This document shows positions 1-8,831 of a DNA stretch of 64,000 nucleotides, piece by piece (within the stretch, counting starts at the first letter, position 1; each line of letters opens with the position of its first letter). The stretch lies in contig JAKPHF010000062.1 in the NCBI GenBank assembly GCA_029550525.1, positions 310,001 to 374,000 on the forward strand, read 5' to 3'. The DNA comes from Planctomycetota bacterium (GTDB lineage Bacteria > Planctomycetota > Phycisphaerae > UBA1845 > PWPN01). The translations under genes and the position numbers were made by a program. Under the pieces are notes generated by a model that worked only from the letters and a program-made list of their open reading frames with translations, did not search any database and was not told where the DNA came from.

Positions 1-166
1 ATAGACAGAAACTTACGCACCGACCCTGCCGCACTACTGATCCGGCCTCCCGCGACGTCGATTTTTTCATGATCGCCTGCAACCTCTGGCCCCCCTCCTG
101 TGTCCAAGAGTCCGTAGACCACGCCAGTGGGACTACTCGACGGAACGCCGGCCGCAGGAGTTCCGG

Positions 167-430
167 ATGAAGGGAAGACGGGTGGTTCCAAGGGAAGGAG
201 TGATTGTCGTGCCCGTGTACATGCATTGCCCACATTGCGACCATCCCCAAATCGTGCCGGTGGCTCGGCGCGGGCGGATGCGCTTCTGCCGGCAGTGCGG
301 AAGAGCGTACGTGACCTCCAAAGTCGTCGATATGGTTCAGCCGGTTCCGATCAGCTCGATGGCCGAAATGCACGCGGTCACCGCGGCTGCCCCCAGCCAT
401 GCGAGCCGGCGGGTCTGGGTCGTCAACTGA
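167..430 (+). CDS. Small zinc-ribbon protein, 87 aa
   Basis: A short protein with a single CPHC...CRQC zinc-ribbon knuckle pair (about residues 21-46), which probably binds one zinc ion. The rest is basic and has no membrane segment. The ATG at 167 is preceded by AGGAG six bases upstream, which supports this start. The gene stands alone on the plus strand, is followed by a hairpin with a T tract at 491-535, and is convergent with speA. The ribbon is visible in sequence; a nucleic-acid or protein-binding role is only inferred from the fold. It could also be a stand-alone regulator. No specific family is recognised. Confidence 0.6.
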   Translation: MKGRRVVPREGVIVVPVYMHCPHCDHPQIVPVARRGRMRFCRQCGRAYVTSKVVDMVQPVPISSMAEMHAVTAAAPSHASRRVWVVN

Positions 431-490
431 CCCGGCGTGATCCGGGCCGATCGGCCCATTTTCCCCGCATCAAACAGGAAGATGTGGCAA

Positions 491-535
491 AGCCAGGGAG
501 AGCGGTCTGCGCCCGCGATCCCTGGCTGTTTTCTT
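491..535 (+). terminator. Rho-independent terminator
   Basis: A 9-bp perfect stem (491-499 with 519-527, AGCCAGGGA / TCCCTGGCT) is followed by GTTTTCTT. It lies 60 bp after the zinc-ribbon stop codon and just beyond the 3' end of speA, so it mainly terminates plus-strand transcription. Confidence 0.7.
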
Positions 536-556
536 GCCCTTCGATAGATTTCGCCG

Positions 557-2506
557 TCACGGCGTGGGCGTTCGTGAGAGGTAGGTATACCCCTCGAGGC
601 CACGCTCGTACTTGCGGATGAAGTGGCCGGACTCTTCGAGCGAAATGGTCCCCGCCCGCACGGCGGCCTCGACAGTCCGGCGCAGCTTGCTGGTCATGCT
701 GGCCGCGCTGTACTGGACGAACTCGAGCACTTCCTCGATGGTGTCGCCCTTGACCACGTGCACGACCTCGTAGCCGCCGTCCGGCGTCAGCTTGATGTGG
801 ACGGCGTTGGTGTCGCCGAAGAGGTTGTGCATGTCCCCCAGGATCTCCTGGTACGCCCCGCAGATGAACACACCCAGCAGGTAATCCTCACCGTTGACCG
901 GATGCAGTTCGAGCACGTCCTTGACGTCGCGCAAGTCGATGAACTGGTCGATCTTGCCATCCGAGTCGCAGGTGATGTCGGCAAGAATGCCTCGCCGCGT
1001 GGGCTCCTCGTTCAGCCGGTGGATGGGCAGAATGGGGAACAACTGCTGCACGGCCCAGAAGTCGGGCAGCGACTGGAAGCACGAGAAGTTGCAGAAGTAC
1101 GTGTCGGCCATGCTCCGCTCGAGGCCTTCGAGGTCATCGGGCACGTACTCGAGTTCGCGCACGATCCGCAGAATCTTCTGGGCACAGGCCCAGAAGATGC
1201 TCTCGACCTGCGAGCGATCCTCCAGCGAGAGGTAGCCGTGACGGAACAGGCTCATGCACTCGTCACGGTAGTGCAGGGCGTCGTGGTAGCTCTCCTGGAA
1301 ATTCTTCCGCGAGATGCTGCGGTGGACCTCCAACAGGTTGTGGAACGGCGCGGGCTTCTCGTCGGGGATGCTCTCGGGCACCTTGGTGTCGTGGAAGCTG
1401 CTGGTGCCCAGCACGTCGAAGACGAGCACCGAGTGGTGGGCGGTGATCGCCCGGCCCGACTCGGAGACAATGATCGGGTGCGGCACTTCGGCGGCGTCAC
1501 AGGTGTCGAGGATGGTGCTGACGACGTCGTTGGCGTACTCCTGCAGCGTGTAGTTGGTGCTGCTGGCGAAGTTGCTCTGCGAGCCGTCGTAGTCCACAGC
1601 CAGCCCGCCGCCCACGTCGAACAGCCGCAACGGCGCGCCGAGCTTGACCATCTCGACGTACACGCGGCAGGCTTCCTCGAGCCCGTCGCGAAGCGAGCGG
1701 ATGTTGGTGATCTGGCTGCCCAGGTGGAAGTGCAGCAGCTCCAGGCAATCGAGCATCTCGTGCTCGCGAAGGAAACGGATGGCCTCGATCAGCTCGGTGA
1801 CGTTGAGCCCGAACTTGGATCGGTCGCCGCCGGAGGACTCCCACTTGCCCGAGCCGCGGCTGTTGAGCTTGGCTCGCACACCGATATGCGGCACGACGTT
1901 CAGCCGCTGGGCGAGACTGACGATCACCGGCAGCTCGCTGAACTTCTCGACCACGATGATGACGTGCTTGCCGATCTTGGTGCCCAGCAACGCCATCTCG
2001 ATGTACTCTTCGTCCTTGTAGCCGTTGCAGATGACCAGCGGGTCGGGCGACTCGAGCATGGCCAGGGCGGCCAACAGCTCGGGCTTGGAGCCGGCCTCCA
2101 AACCGAACTGGTAGGGCTCGCCGTAGGCGACGATCTCCTCGACGACCTGACGCTGCTGGTTCACCTTGATGGGGTAAACGCCCAGGTACTTGCCTTTGTA
2201 GTCGCAGTCGGCGATGGCCTTGCGGAACGCCTCGTTGAGGGCTTCGACGCGAGCCCGCAGGATGTCCGAGAACCGGATGAGCATGGGCAGGTGAATACCC
2301 CGCCGGCGGAGTTCGTCGATGATCTGCTTGAGATCGACGGTGGCGCCGCCCGGCCCCTGGGGATGCACGCAGAGGTTGCCGGCCTCATTGATGCCGAAGA
2401 ACGGCCAGCCCCAGTTGCGAACGTTGTAGAGCTCCAGCGAATCGCGGATGCTCCACTTTCGCATGGAATCGGGCTTGTGGAATACGGGTCGCTCGAGTTT
2501 GCCCAT
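557..2506 (-). CDS. speA: Biosynthetic arginine decarboxylase
   Basis: Converts arginine to agmatine and CO2, the first step of the agmatine route to putrescine. It is a PLP fold-type III enzyme of 649 residues, close to the usual 630-660. The PLP lysine is in YPIKVNQQ (Lys about 114). The substrate-barrel motifs HFHLGSQ and DVGGGLAVDYDGS follow, and the C-terminal half holds GVFICGAYQEILGD of the beta-sandwich domain. The ATG at 2506 opens directly on the conserved N-terminus. Upstream lies a good -10 match on the minus strand (TATAAT at 2637-2632). The gene works with aguB and aguA found 19 kb away at 21.9-23.9 kb. No ornithine decarboxylase is in the window. Confidence 0.95.
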   Translation of the reverse strand: MGKLERPVFHKPDSMRKWSIRDSLELYNVRNWGWPFFGINEAGNLCVHPQGPGGATVDLKQIIDELRRRGIHLPMLIRFSDILRARVEALNEAFRKAIADCDYKGKYLGVYPIKVNQQRQVVEEIVAYGEPYQFGLEAGSKPELLAALAMLESPDPLVICNGYKDEEYIEMALLGTKIGKHVIIVVEKFSELPVIVSLAQRLNVVPHIGVRAKLNSRGSGKWESSGGDRSKFGLNVTELIEAIRFLREHEMLDCLELLHFHLGSQITNIRSLRDGLEEACRVYVEMVKLGAPLRLFDVGGGLAVDYDGSQSNFASSTNYTLQEYANDVVSTILDTCDAAEVPHPIIVSESGRAITAHHSVLVFDVLGTSSFHDTKVPESIPDEKPAPFHNLLEVHRSISRKNFQESYHDALHYRDECMSLFRHGYLSLEDRSQVESIFWACAQKILRIVRELEYVPDDLEGLERSMADTYFCNFSCFQSLPDFWAVQQLFPILPIHRLNEEPTRRGILADITCDSDGKIDQFIDLRDVKDVLELHPVNGEDYLLGVFICGAYQEILGDMHNLFGDTNAVHIKLTPDGGYEVVHVVKGDTIEEVLEFVQYSAASMTSKLRRTVEAAVRAGTISLEESGHFIRKYERGLEGYTYLSRTPTP

Positions 2507-2631
2507 GTCACCTTTACCCTGCGTAAGGAACCCAAAGGTTGGTCAGCGGGAGCAACAAGTCGCGATCTTGCCGGAAGCGCCGGGGTTGCTGGTGGGTCAG
2601 ACCACCTCTGGCCATGGATCGCGGACCCCGA

Positions 2632-2637
2632 ATTATA
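2632..2637 (-). promoter_or_regulatory. speA: Candidate -10 box for speA
   Basis: On the minus strand a perfect TATAAT lies about 126 bp upstream of the speA ATG, in the gap between rdgB and speA. No convincing -35 is found at 16-18 bp, so the assignment is tentative. A TTGTCA lies only 7 bp away and a TTGACG 25 bp away. Confidence 0.35.
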
Positions 2638-2740
2638 TCGATTGTGACAACTTGCGACTCTACGTCAAGAAAGATTTTCCCTAATGGGGGAAAAGTTTTG
2701 CGCAACGGAGGCTCCCCCCCCCGGGTCGCGCCTGCGGTCA

Positions 2741-3358
2741 TCACCCGCGCAGCAACGCGATGAGCTCATCGCGCAGGAGCCGCAGAGCCTGGCCGCGGTG
2801 ACTGATGGCGTGCTTCTGCTCGGGGGCCATCTCGGCCGTGGTCATGCCGAACTCGGGCACCCAGAAGTGTGGGTCGTAGCCGAAGCCGTTGGTGCCGCGC
2901 GGCTGGTCGATAATACGACCCTCGACCACGCCCTGCGCTCGGGCCAGCACCCGCTCGCCGTCGCTGAGGGCGACCGCGCAACAGAATCGAGCCGTCCGCT
3001 TCTCATCGGGCACGCCGGCGAGCTTGCGAACGAGCAGGGCGTTGTTGGCGGCATCGCTCTTCGGCTCGCCGGCATACCGCGCCGAGCGCACGCCGGGCTC
3101 CCCGCCGAGGGCGTCCACCACCAGACCCGAGTCGTCGGCGATGGTCCACAACCCGCTGAGCCGGGCGTAATAGCGGGCCTTTAACTCGGCGTTGGCCATG
3201 AAGGTCTCGCCGTCCTCGACCGGCTCGGGCCAGCGGCGATCGGCGAACTCCTTCAGGTGCCGCCAGACGACCGTGTCATCGTCGCCGGCGAGGATCTCCC
3301 GCATTTCTTTGGCTTTGCCCGGATTGCCCGTGGCCAACAGGATTTCACGCATACTCAT
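2741..3358 (-). CDS. rdgB: XTP/dITP diphosphatase (house-cleaning nucleotide pyrophosphatase)
   Basis: Hydrolyses non-canonical purine triphosphates (ITP, XTP, dITP) to monophosphates, keeping them out of DNA and RNA. The Ham1/RdgB family is recognised from the N-terminal ILLATGNPGKAKEM, the central DDSGLVVDALGGEPGVRSARYAG and the C-terminal GFGYDPHFWVPE and SHRGQAL. Reading is open further upstream, but similarity begins at MSMREILLATGN, so the start is ATG 3358 (or 3352). This gives about 205 residues, normal for the family. It lies between purB and speA on the same strand, with 124 bp to purB that include a palindromic repeat, so co-transcription is possible but not certain. Confidence 0.93.
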   Translation of the reverse strand: MSMREILLATGNPGKAKEMREILAGDDDTVVWRHLKEFADRRWPEPVEDGETFMANAELKARYYARLSGLWTIADDSGLVVDALGGEPGVRSARYAGEPKSDAANNALLVRKLAGVPDEKRTARFCCAVALSDGERVLARAQGVVEGRIIDQPRGTNGFGYDPHFWVPEFGMTTAEMAPEQKHAISHRGQALRLLRDELIALLRG

Positions 3359-3454
3359 GATCCTGGTCGTGAACCTCAGTGTAGACGCAGTGGATGCAAA
3401 GGGCCTTGCTGGATTCGATGGGCGCATCGCGAGCCGGACATCTTCCCAGCCTGA

Positions 3455-3473
3455 GGCGGGCGAGACGCCCGCC
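3455..3473. repeat. Dispersed GC palindrome, GGCGGGC type
   Basis: A perfect inverted repeat, GGCGGGC-GAGAC-GCCCGCC, between purB and rdgB. The same core recurs at 6035-6053, 6090-6108, 47033-47051 and 54695-54712, always between genes. Confidence 0.75.
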
Positions 3474-3482
3474 CCCCAAGCC

Positions 3483-4979
3483 TCACACGTGCAGTGAGAT
3501 ATCCTTTTTCGCTCGCTTGCCGAGCCGCCGCAGGATGGGATCGACCACATTGGCCAGGAACCGATCGACCTGCTCGGGCGCCCGACCGACGTAGCGTTTG
3601 GGATCCAGGGCGGACTTCAGGTCCAAGCCGGCGAACGCCGGGTCGGCGGCCAGCCGTTCGATGAGGTCGTTGGGCCGGCCGTGCATCTTTACCTCGCGGG
3701 CTGCGGCCTGCGAATGTTGCCGAATGATCTCGTGCAATTCCTGCCGGTCGCCGGTCGCCGCTTTCTTTTTCCCTGCGGCGCCGCGCCGTCCCGACGCCGT
3801 GCCGTTCTTGCCGCCCCCTGCCGTCGCCAGCATGAGGATGTCCTCGGTGGCCATGAACGGCAGTTCGGCCATGACCCGCGACTCGATGACCTTGGGGTAC
3901 ACGACCAGCCCGCTGGCCACGTTGGCGGTGATCTTCAGAATGGCATCGGTACCCAGGAACATCTCGGGGATGGTGATGCGCTTGTTGGACGAATCGTCGA
4001 GCGTGCGCTCGAGCCACTGCTCGGCCGCGGTCTGGTAGAGGGAACTACAGGTCGAGATGACATAGCGGGCCAGACCGGTAATGCGTTCGCAGCGCATGGG
4101 GTTGCGCTTATAGGCCATGGCGGACGAGCCGACCTGCGTCGATTCGAAGGGCTCTTCGATCTCCTTCATGCCGGCCAGCAGCCGAATGTCGTTGGCGAAC
4201 TTGTGAGCTCCGGCGGCGATGTTGGCCAGCGCGGCGGCGATCTGGGCGTCGATCTTGCGGGTGTAAGTCTGGCCGGTGACCGGCTCGCACAGGGCGAAGC
4301 CGAGCTTGTCGGCGACCAGGCGTTCGAGGCGATCGACCTTGCGGCTGTCGTTGTTGAACAGGGCCATGAAGCTGGCTTGCGTGCCGGTGGCCCCGCGGAT
4401 GCCGCGGAACTGCAGGTTCTCGAGCCGGTACTCGATCTCCTCCAGGTCGCGTACGAAATCGTACGCCCACAAGCAGGCGCGGCGCCCGACCGTGGTCAGT
4501 TGGGCCGGCTGGTAATGCGTGTACCCCAGGCACGGCAGATCGCGCCATTGCCGGGCGAATCGGGCCAGGTGGTCGATGACGGCGACCAGCCAGTCGCGGA
4601 TGAGCCCGAGGGCGTCGCGCATGATGATCAGGTCGGCGTTGTCGACCACGTCCATGCTCGTGGCGCCGAGGTGCAGGATCCCGCGAGCATTCGGTGCCAC
4701 GTCGCCCCAGGTATGCAGGTGGGCCATGACGTCGTGCCGCAGCCGTTTTTCGTGGGCGGCCGCCGCTTTGAAGTCGATGTCGTCAATGGTGCGGCGCAGC
4801 TCGGCCAACTGCTTGCGAGTGATGGGCAGACCGAGTTCCGCCTCGGCCTCGGCCAGCGCCAGCCAGATCTGCCGCCAGGTTCGGATGCGCCGGCGGGCGC
4901 TGAACAGCTCGGCCATCTCGCGCGAGGCGTACCGCTCGACCAGGGGATTCTGATACGTTTCGTCCTTCGGCATGGGCAA
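3483..4979 (-). CDS. purB: Adenylosuccinate lyase with a low-complexity insertion
   Basis: Cleaves SAICAR to AICAR and adenylosuccinate to AMP with release of fumarate, in purine biosynthesis. The aspartase/fumarase superfamily signature GSSAMAYKRNPMRCERI is at residues 284-300, LGATSMDVVDNAD at 104-116 and THYQPAQLTT at 154-163. The family's expected junction, MATEDILMLA followed by GGDRQELHE, is interrupted at residues 387-410 by about 20 extra Gly/Lys/Ala/Arg residues. The reading frame is kept and both flanks are well conserved. At 498 residues the enzyme is slightly longer than its relatives. The ATG at 4979 fits the conserved N-terminus (YQNPLVERYASREM). Confidence 0.95.
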   Translation of the reverse strand: MPMPKDETYQNPLVERYASREMAELFSARRRIRTWRQIWLALAEAEAELGLPITRKQLAELRRTIDDIDFKAAAAHEKRLRHDVMAHLHTWGDVAPNARGILHLGATSMDVVDNADLIIMRDALGLIRDWLVAVIDHLARFARQWRDLPCLGYTHYQPAQLTTVGRRACLWAYDFVRDLEEIEYRLENLQFRGIRGATGTQASFMALFNNDSRKVDRLERLVADKLGFALCEPVTGQTYTRKIDAQIAAALANIAAGAHKFANDIRLLAGMKEIEEPFESTQVGSSAMAYKRNPMRCERITGLARYVISTCSSLYQTAAEQWLERTLDDSSNKRITIPEMFLGTDAILKITANVASGLVVYPKVIESRVMAELPFMATEDILMLATAGGGKNGTASGRRGAAGKKKAATGDRQELHEIIRQHSQAAAREVKMHGRPNDLIERLAADPAFAGLDLKSALDPKRYVGRAPEQVDRFLANVVDPILRRLGKRAKKDISLHV

Positions 4980-5163
4980 TCCTCTTCACTTTTGTGACGG
5001 GCGGCCGGGATCTTCGAGCGCCATCGTTCGCCCCGGGCGGCCGTCCGCCGGGCGAACAGTGTATGGAAAGATCGCCCCCATTCCAATTATCGGGGCAAAT
5101 TAGAATCGCGACCGCAACGACCATTGGCTAGGATTGGCCTGGGTGGTTGACTGGAGATCAGGA

Positions 5164-5412
5164 ATGGCTGGTTTCTGGAAACGATGTTCCGCGGGAGCGC
5201 CACCGCGGGAGTACGAGGCTGCGAGTAAGCTGATCGTCTGCCCACACTGCGGCGGATTGACGTTCGACAAGTCGGAGGCACAACTCAACACGGCAGGAAT
5301 GACCTTCCTGAACCTGGAATGGGCCAACCGGTCCGCCACGACGTTGATCTGCACCACCTGCAGCCGGATCGAATGGTTCCTCAACGAACCCAAGCAGATC
5401 ACCTATACCTGA
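5164..5412 (+). CDS. Small zinc-ribbon protein, 82 aa
   Basis: A predicted nucleic-acid-binding zinc ribbon with two CxxC pairs: CPHCGGLTF near residue 27 and CTTCSRIEWF near residue 65. They are separated by a conserved-looking QLNTAGMTFLNLEWANRSAT linker. The pattern resembles the COG3478/DUF2082 type of small zinc-ribbon proteins, an assignment from memory. ATG 5164 has GGAG nine bases upstream and is preferred over the upstream TTG at 5134. The next gene starts 17 bp after the stop, so the two are probably co-transcribed. Function is unknown. Confidence 0.7.
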   Translation: MAGFWKRCSAGAPPREYEAASKLIVCPHCGGLTFDKSEAQLNTAGMTFLNLEWANRSATTLICTTCSRIEWFLNEPKQITYT

Positions 5413-5429
5413 CAACGGAGGAGGTCTCT

Positions 5430-6020
5430 ATGCCCGAACGGACGCCGATCAATCCCGATCACGAGTCCACGCGGAACGTGTTCCGAGTGGCCGGACCGCT
5501 GGTCTTCGGCCTGGGCGGATTGTTCATGATCATCGGGTTCGTGGATTTTGCCTCGGGCTTCGGCGGCACGAAGCCGCCGACAATGTTCTGGTGCTTTTTT
5601 GTGGGCATGCCGCTCCTCGGTATCGGCGCGACCATGACGCGGGCCGGATACGCCGGGAAGATCGCCCGCTACTACTCACAGGAGATCACGCCGGTAGCGA
5701 CCGACACGTTCAAGTACGCCGCCCGCGAAACCAAAGACAGCATCCGCGAGATCGCCGGAGCCATTCGCGAAGGCTTGGTCAGCGGGACAAGCGAATCGGC
5801 TCGCGTCGAGCCGATGCCGGGTACGGCCCCGGCCACTCCCCCACCGCTGACCGTTCGGATTCTCCGCTGTCACCGCTGCAACCACGACAACACCGCCGAG
5901 GCGCGGTTCTGCTCGCAGTGCGGCGTGGCACTGGCCAAGCAGGTCCCCTGCCGTCATTGCGACGAGCTGAACGATCCCGACGCGAAGTTCTGCGACAACT
6001 GCGGCAAGCCGATCGCCTGA
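5430..6020 (+). CDS. Membrane protein with C-terminal double zinc ribbon
   Basis: A 196-residue protein. Two hydrophobic segments (about residues 18-40, VAGPLVFGLGGLFMIIGFV, and 53-72, MFWCFFVGMPLLGIGATMT) are followed by a polar helical region. The C-terminal double zinc ribbon contains CHRCNHDN, CSQCGVAL, CRHCDELN and CDNCGKPI. ATG 5430 is set by a strong GGAGGAGG upstream. It follows the small zinc-ribbon gene by 17 bp. The layout (membrane anchor plus cytosolic ribbons) suggests an adaptor or sensor, but no function is recognised. Ribbons of this DZR type occur in many unrelated proteins. Confidence 0.75.
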   Translation: MPERTPINPDHESTRNVFRVAGPLVFGLGGLFMIIGFVDFASGFGGTKPPTMFWCFFVGMPLLGIGATMTRAGYAGKIARYYSQEITPVATDTFKYAARETKDSIREIAGAIREGLVSGTSESARVEPMPGTAPATPPPLTVRILRCHRCNHDNTAEARFCSQCGVALAKQVPCRHCDELNDPDAKFCDNCGKPIA

Positions 6021-6034
6021 CCGGCCCCCCCGGA

Positions 6035-6108
6035 GGCGGGCGTCCTGCCCGCCGAATGCAGGCAGGATGCCTGCCCCATAATGCAGCGAGGCGGGCAAGA
6101 TGCCCGCC
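6035..6108. repeat. Cluster of three GC palindromes
   Basis: Three palindromes follow each other directly after the membrane zinc-ribbon gene. They are GGCGGGC-GTCCT-GCCCGCC (6035-6053), a variant GCAGGCAGGATGCCTGC (about 6058-6074), and GGCGGGC-AAGAT-GCCCGCC (6090-6108). Stems match those at 3455, 47033 and 54695. They could fold into successive hairpins in the transcript and may act in 3' end formation, but no T tract follows. Confidence 0.75.
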
Positions 6109-6285
6109 CCCCAACAGCCCTCGCTTTGACGCGGTTGCGTGCGGACATAAGATACCCCCATCGGTACAGCGTTCGCCCGGCAGCGCGTGTGCAACCCCTC
6201 TCTCGAACACGCCGCACACGTACGGCCGGCGCACGCGACGGACCTATCAAGGCCCGATGGCGGCTCTATCAAGGGTGCACGCAGC

Positions 6286-7167
6286 ATGCTCACCATGACG
6301 TTCCTCGGTGTGGGCTCGGCCTTCGCCAAGCGCAACTTCCAATCCAATGTGCTCGTGGAGGCATGGGAGAAAGGCCCCGATTACCAGGCGGTTCCCGACG
6401 ACACACTACTCATTGACTATGGCACGACCGGCCCCCAGGCGTTGTACGCCCTGATGCGCAAGCCGGGCTTCGAGTACCTGGCCCGCGGCAACACCATCAA
6501 CTACCCGGCCATCCACCGCGTGTTTATCACCCATCAGCACGCCGACCACATCGGCGGCCTGGAAGAGATGGCGATGATGAACGCGTACCACTACGGCGAC
6601 CGCAAGAACGGCAAGCGGCACAAGCCGCAGATCATCAGCTCGCTGAGCATTCTCATGAATCTGTGGGACCACTCGCTCAAGGGCGGTCTGAGTGTCATGG
6701 CCGGCCGCTACGCACTCTTGCAGGATTACTTTTTCATCCTGGCACTCAACCCTGCCGAACCGGGCAAAGACCGGTTCACCATGCTTAAGCGATACCACTT
6801 GCGGCTGTTCCCCACCGACCACATCCACATCGAGCGTAAGTACGATTGGCCGAGCTACGGCCTGTTTATCGAGGATGCCCAGACGCAGCAAGCGGTGTTC
6901 TTCACCGGCGACACACGATTCGACTACCCGGCCTATTCGCGCATGATGGAACAGGCACATATCTGCTTCCACGACACACAATTGTTTGACGAACCCAACC
7001 CCGTGCATGCGCTCATCAGTGAGCTGCGCACGCTGCCCGAGTCCATCCGTCGCAAGACGTACCTGTATCATTACGGCGATGATTGGGACTCGGGGCCCTA
7101 CGACGATGTGAGCGAGCAATTCGCGGGATTCGCGGTCCCCGGCCAGCGCTATCGAGTGCTGGAATGA
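6286..7167 (+). CDS. MBL-fold metal-dependent hydrolase
   Basis: A metallo-beta-lactamase-fold hydrolase of 293 residues. The metal site is visible as HQHADHIGG (HxHxDH, about residues 83-91), with FFTGDTRFD, CFHDTQLF and a late YLYHYGDDW supplying the further ligands expected in this fold. ATG 6286 begins the hydrophobic first strand (MLTMTFLGVGSAFAKRNFQSN). Upstream in-frame codons are in non-conserved sequence. The layout is like RNase Z or cyclic-nucleotide phosphodiesterase-type MBL proteins, but the substrate cannot be named. A 7-bp repeat array begins 12 bp after the stop. Confidence 0.8.
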   Translation: MLTMTFLGVGSAFAKRNFQSNVLVEAWEKGPDYQAVPDDTLLIDYGTTGPQALYALMRKPGFEYLARGNTINYPAIHRVFITHQHADHIGGLEEMAMMNAYHYGDRKNGKRHKPQIISSLSILMNLWDHSLKGGLSVMAGRYALLQDYFFILALNPAEPGKDRFTMLKRYHLRLFPTDHIHIERKYDWPSYGLFIEDAQTQQAVFFTGDTRFDYPAYSRMMEQAHICFHDTQLFDEPNPVHALISELRTLPESIRRKTYLYHYGDDWDSGPYDDVSEQFAGFAVPGQRYRVLE

Positions 7168-7179
7168 AGTTCAAAAACA

Positions 7180-7212
7180 AGAGACAGAAGACAGGAGACA
7201 GCACAGAAGACA
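7180..7212 (+). repeat. Heptad array, GGAGACA type
   Basis: Degenerate tandem 7-bp units (AGAGACA, GAAGACA, GGAGACA, GCACAGA and a partial unit) begin 12 bp after the MBL gene stop. They closely match the units downstream of the DUF763 gene (26310-26337) and those at 51002-51036. Confidence 0.75.
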
Positions 7213-7245
7213 AACGTCTCGAAACTCCCTCACTGAATTAGAAGT

Positions 7246-7266
7246 CGGCGGGGATAAACCCCGCCG
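7246..7266. repeat. GC palindrome, CGGCGGGG type
   Basis: Inverted repeat CGGCGGGG-ATAAA-CCCCGCCG followed by CTCGCT. A second copy with the same stem and the same CTCGCT flank is at 50164-50186. Confidence 0.7.
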
Positions 7267-7280
7267 CTCGCTGATCTGAA

Positions 7281-7306
7281 AGCTGATAGCTGACAGCTGA
7301 GAGCTT
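7281..7306 (-). repeat. Heptad array, AGCTGAT type
   Basis: Tandem units AGCTGAT, AGCTGAC, AGCTGAG and a partial unit lie 10 bp downstream of the nfnB stop codon when read on the minus strand. Related arrays are at 12782, 26080, 52576 and 52718. Confidence 0.75.
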
Positions 7307-7315
7307 CACCCGCAA

Positions 7316-8728
7316 TCAACTCTTCCCGTTCTTCAGGTATCGATCGATGTTGGCCGCGGCGGCCTTTCCATCGCCCATGGCGAGAATGACCGTGGCTGCT
7401 CCGCGAACGATGTCGCCGCCCGCGAACACGCCGGGCATGCTGGTCATGCCGTTGGCATCCACCTCGATGTAGCCCCACTTGTTCAGCTTGAGCGCGGGCG
7501 TACTGCGGGTAAGCAACGGGTTGGAGCGTGTGCCGATGGCCTCGATGAACACCTGGCAAGGAATCTCGAACTCACTGCCGGGGATGGGCTCGGGCCGGCG
7601 GCGTCCCGAGGCGTCGGGCTCGCCCAATTGCATGCGCTGGCAGCGAACGGCCCGCACCCAGCCGTCGTCAGTGCCCAACACCTCGATCGGGTTCACCAGG
7701 AACTCCATGCGGACGCCTTCTTCTTCGGCGTGCTTGACCTCTTCCGCCCGGGCGGGCATCTCGGCGCGGGATCGGCGGTACACGAGCGTGGCGGGGTCGG
7801 CCCCCAGGCGTCGGGCCGTGCGCACCGAGTCCATGGCTGTGTTACCGCCGCCCACGACGACGACCTGCTTCGAACGGATCACCGGTGTCTCGTGCTCTGG
7901 GAACTGGAAGGCGCCCATGAGATTCACGCGCGTGAGATACTCGTTGGCGGAATAGACGCCCTTGAGGTTCTCGCCCGGGATGCCCTGGAAGATGGGCAGG
8001 CCGGCACCGTTGGCGATGAACACCGCGTCGAAGCCCTGCTCGGTCATCAGTTCGTCGATAGTGTACGTCTGACCGATGACGACGTTGCAGACGATCTCCA
8101 CGCCGAGCTTGCGGAGTTTCTCGACTTCCTGCTCGACGATGACTTTGGGCAGGCGAAACTCGGGAATGCCGTAAATGAGCACGCCGCCCGGTTTGTGCAG
8201 CGCCTCGAAGACTGTGACCGCATGGCCCAGTTTGGCCAGTTCACCGGCACAGGTGAGCCCAGCCGGCCCGGCCCCTACTACTGCCACGCGCTTACCCGTG
8301 GGAGGCGGCGGGACGCACTGGTCGGGCCGATTCGCGCGAGCCCAGTCGGCCACGTAACGCTCGAGATAACCGATGGCCGCTGCCGACGACTTGTTCGTGC
8401 GGATGCACTTGGCCTCGCACTGATTCTCCTGCGGGCAGACTCGGCCGGTGATGGCGGGCAGCACGTTGGCGGCATAGAGAATGTCGGCGGCCTTGTTCAG
8501 GTCGCCCTCGGCCACGGCCGCCACGAACGCCGGAATGTCCACCCCCACCGGACAGCCGGAGACACACTTGGCGGGCCGGCAGCGCAGACAGCGCTCGGCC
8601 TCCAGGCTCGCCGCCTCGGCGGCCAGCCCGCAATTGACCTCCAGGAAGTTGCCGGCGCGCGTCGCGGGGTCCTGTTCCGGCATCTGCTGCCGGGGAATCT
8701 TCATCCGTTCGGCCGGTTTCAACGACAT
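7316..8728 (-). CDS. nfnB: NADPH-binding large subunit of NADH-dependent ferredoxin:NADP oxidoreductase (GltD-like)
   Basis: A 470-residue flavoprotein of the glutamate-synthase small-subunit family. The N-terminus carries two cysteine clusters for [4Fe-4S] binding: CLRCRPAKCVSGCPVGVDIPAF near residue 48 and CPQENQCEAKC near 98. FAD-binding VAVVGAGPAGLTCAGELA (about residue 148) and NAD(P)-binding VVVVGGGNTAMDSVRTA (about 290) follow. The gene lies directly behind an nfnA-type FAD/NAD subunit on the same strand with 103 bp between them. That pairing points to NfnAB (also described as sulfide dehydrogenase SudAB) rather than to a glutamate synthase; no gltB large subunit is nearby. NfnAB couples NADH, ferredoxin and NADP by electron bifurcation. 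Confidence 0.85.
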   Translation of the reverse strand: MSLKPAERMKIPRQQMPEQDPATRAGNFLEVNCGLAAEAASLEAERCLRCRPAKCVSGCPVGVDIPAFVAAVAEGDLNKAADILYAANVLPAITGRVCPQENQCEAKCIRTNKSSAAAIGYLERYVADWARANRPDQCVPPPPTGKRVAVVGAGPAGLTCAGELAKLGHAVTVFEALHKPGGVLIYGIPEFRLPKVIVEQEVEKLRKLGVEIVCNVVIGQTYTIDELMTEQGFDAVFIANGAGLPIFQGIPGENLKGVYSANEYLTRVNLMGAFQFPEHETPVIRSKQVVVVGGGNTAMDSVRTARRLGADPATLVYRRSRAEMPARAEEVKHAEEEGVRMEFLVNPIEVLGTDDGWVRAVRCQRMQLGEPDASGRRRPEPIPGSEFEIPCQVFIEAIGTRSNPLLTRSTPALKLNKWGYIEVDANGMTSMPGVFAGGDIVRGAATVILAMGDGKAAAANIDRYLKNGKS

Positions 8729-8831
8729 ATCACTTCACCTGCGTTCAATCGCGCCACGTGCGACGGGCACGGGGCCGGTGTCACTTTCAAACAAACCGCT
8801 CAAGAGTGCTGGCCAATATGAATCGGGCCAC

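Noticed and set aside
623..2647. A 674-residue open frame antisense to speA
   Set aside because: It is the complementary frame of the well-supported arginine decarboxylase gene, has no family motifs, and is typical of GC-rich antisense open frames.
7628..8821. Long open frame opposite nfnB
   Set aside because: Antisense to a gene with clear iron-sulfur and flavin motifs; no ribosome site or domain.
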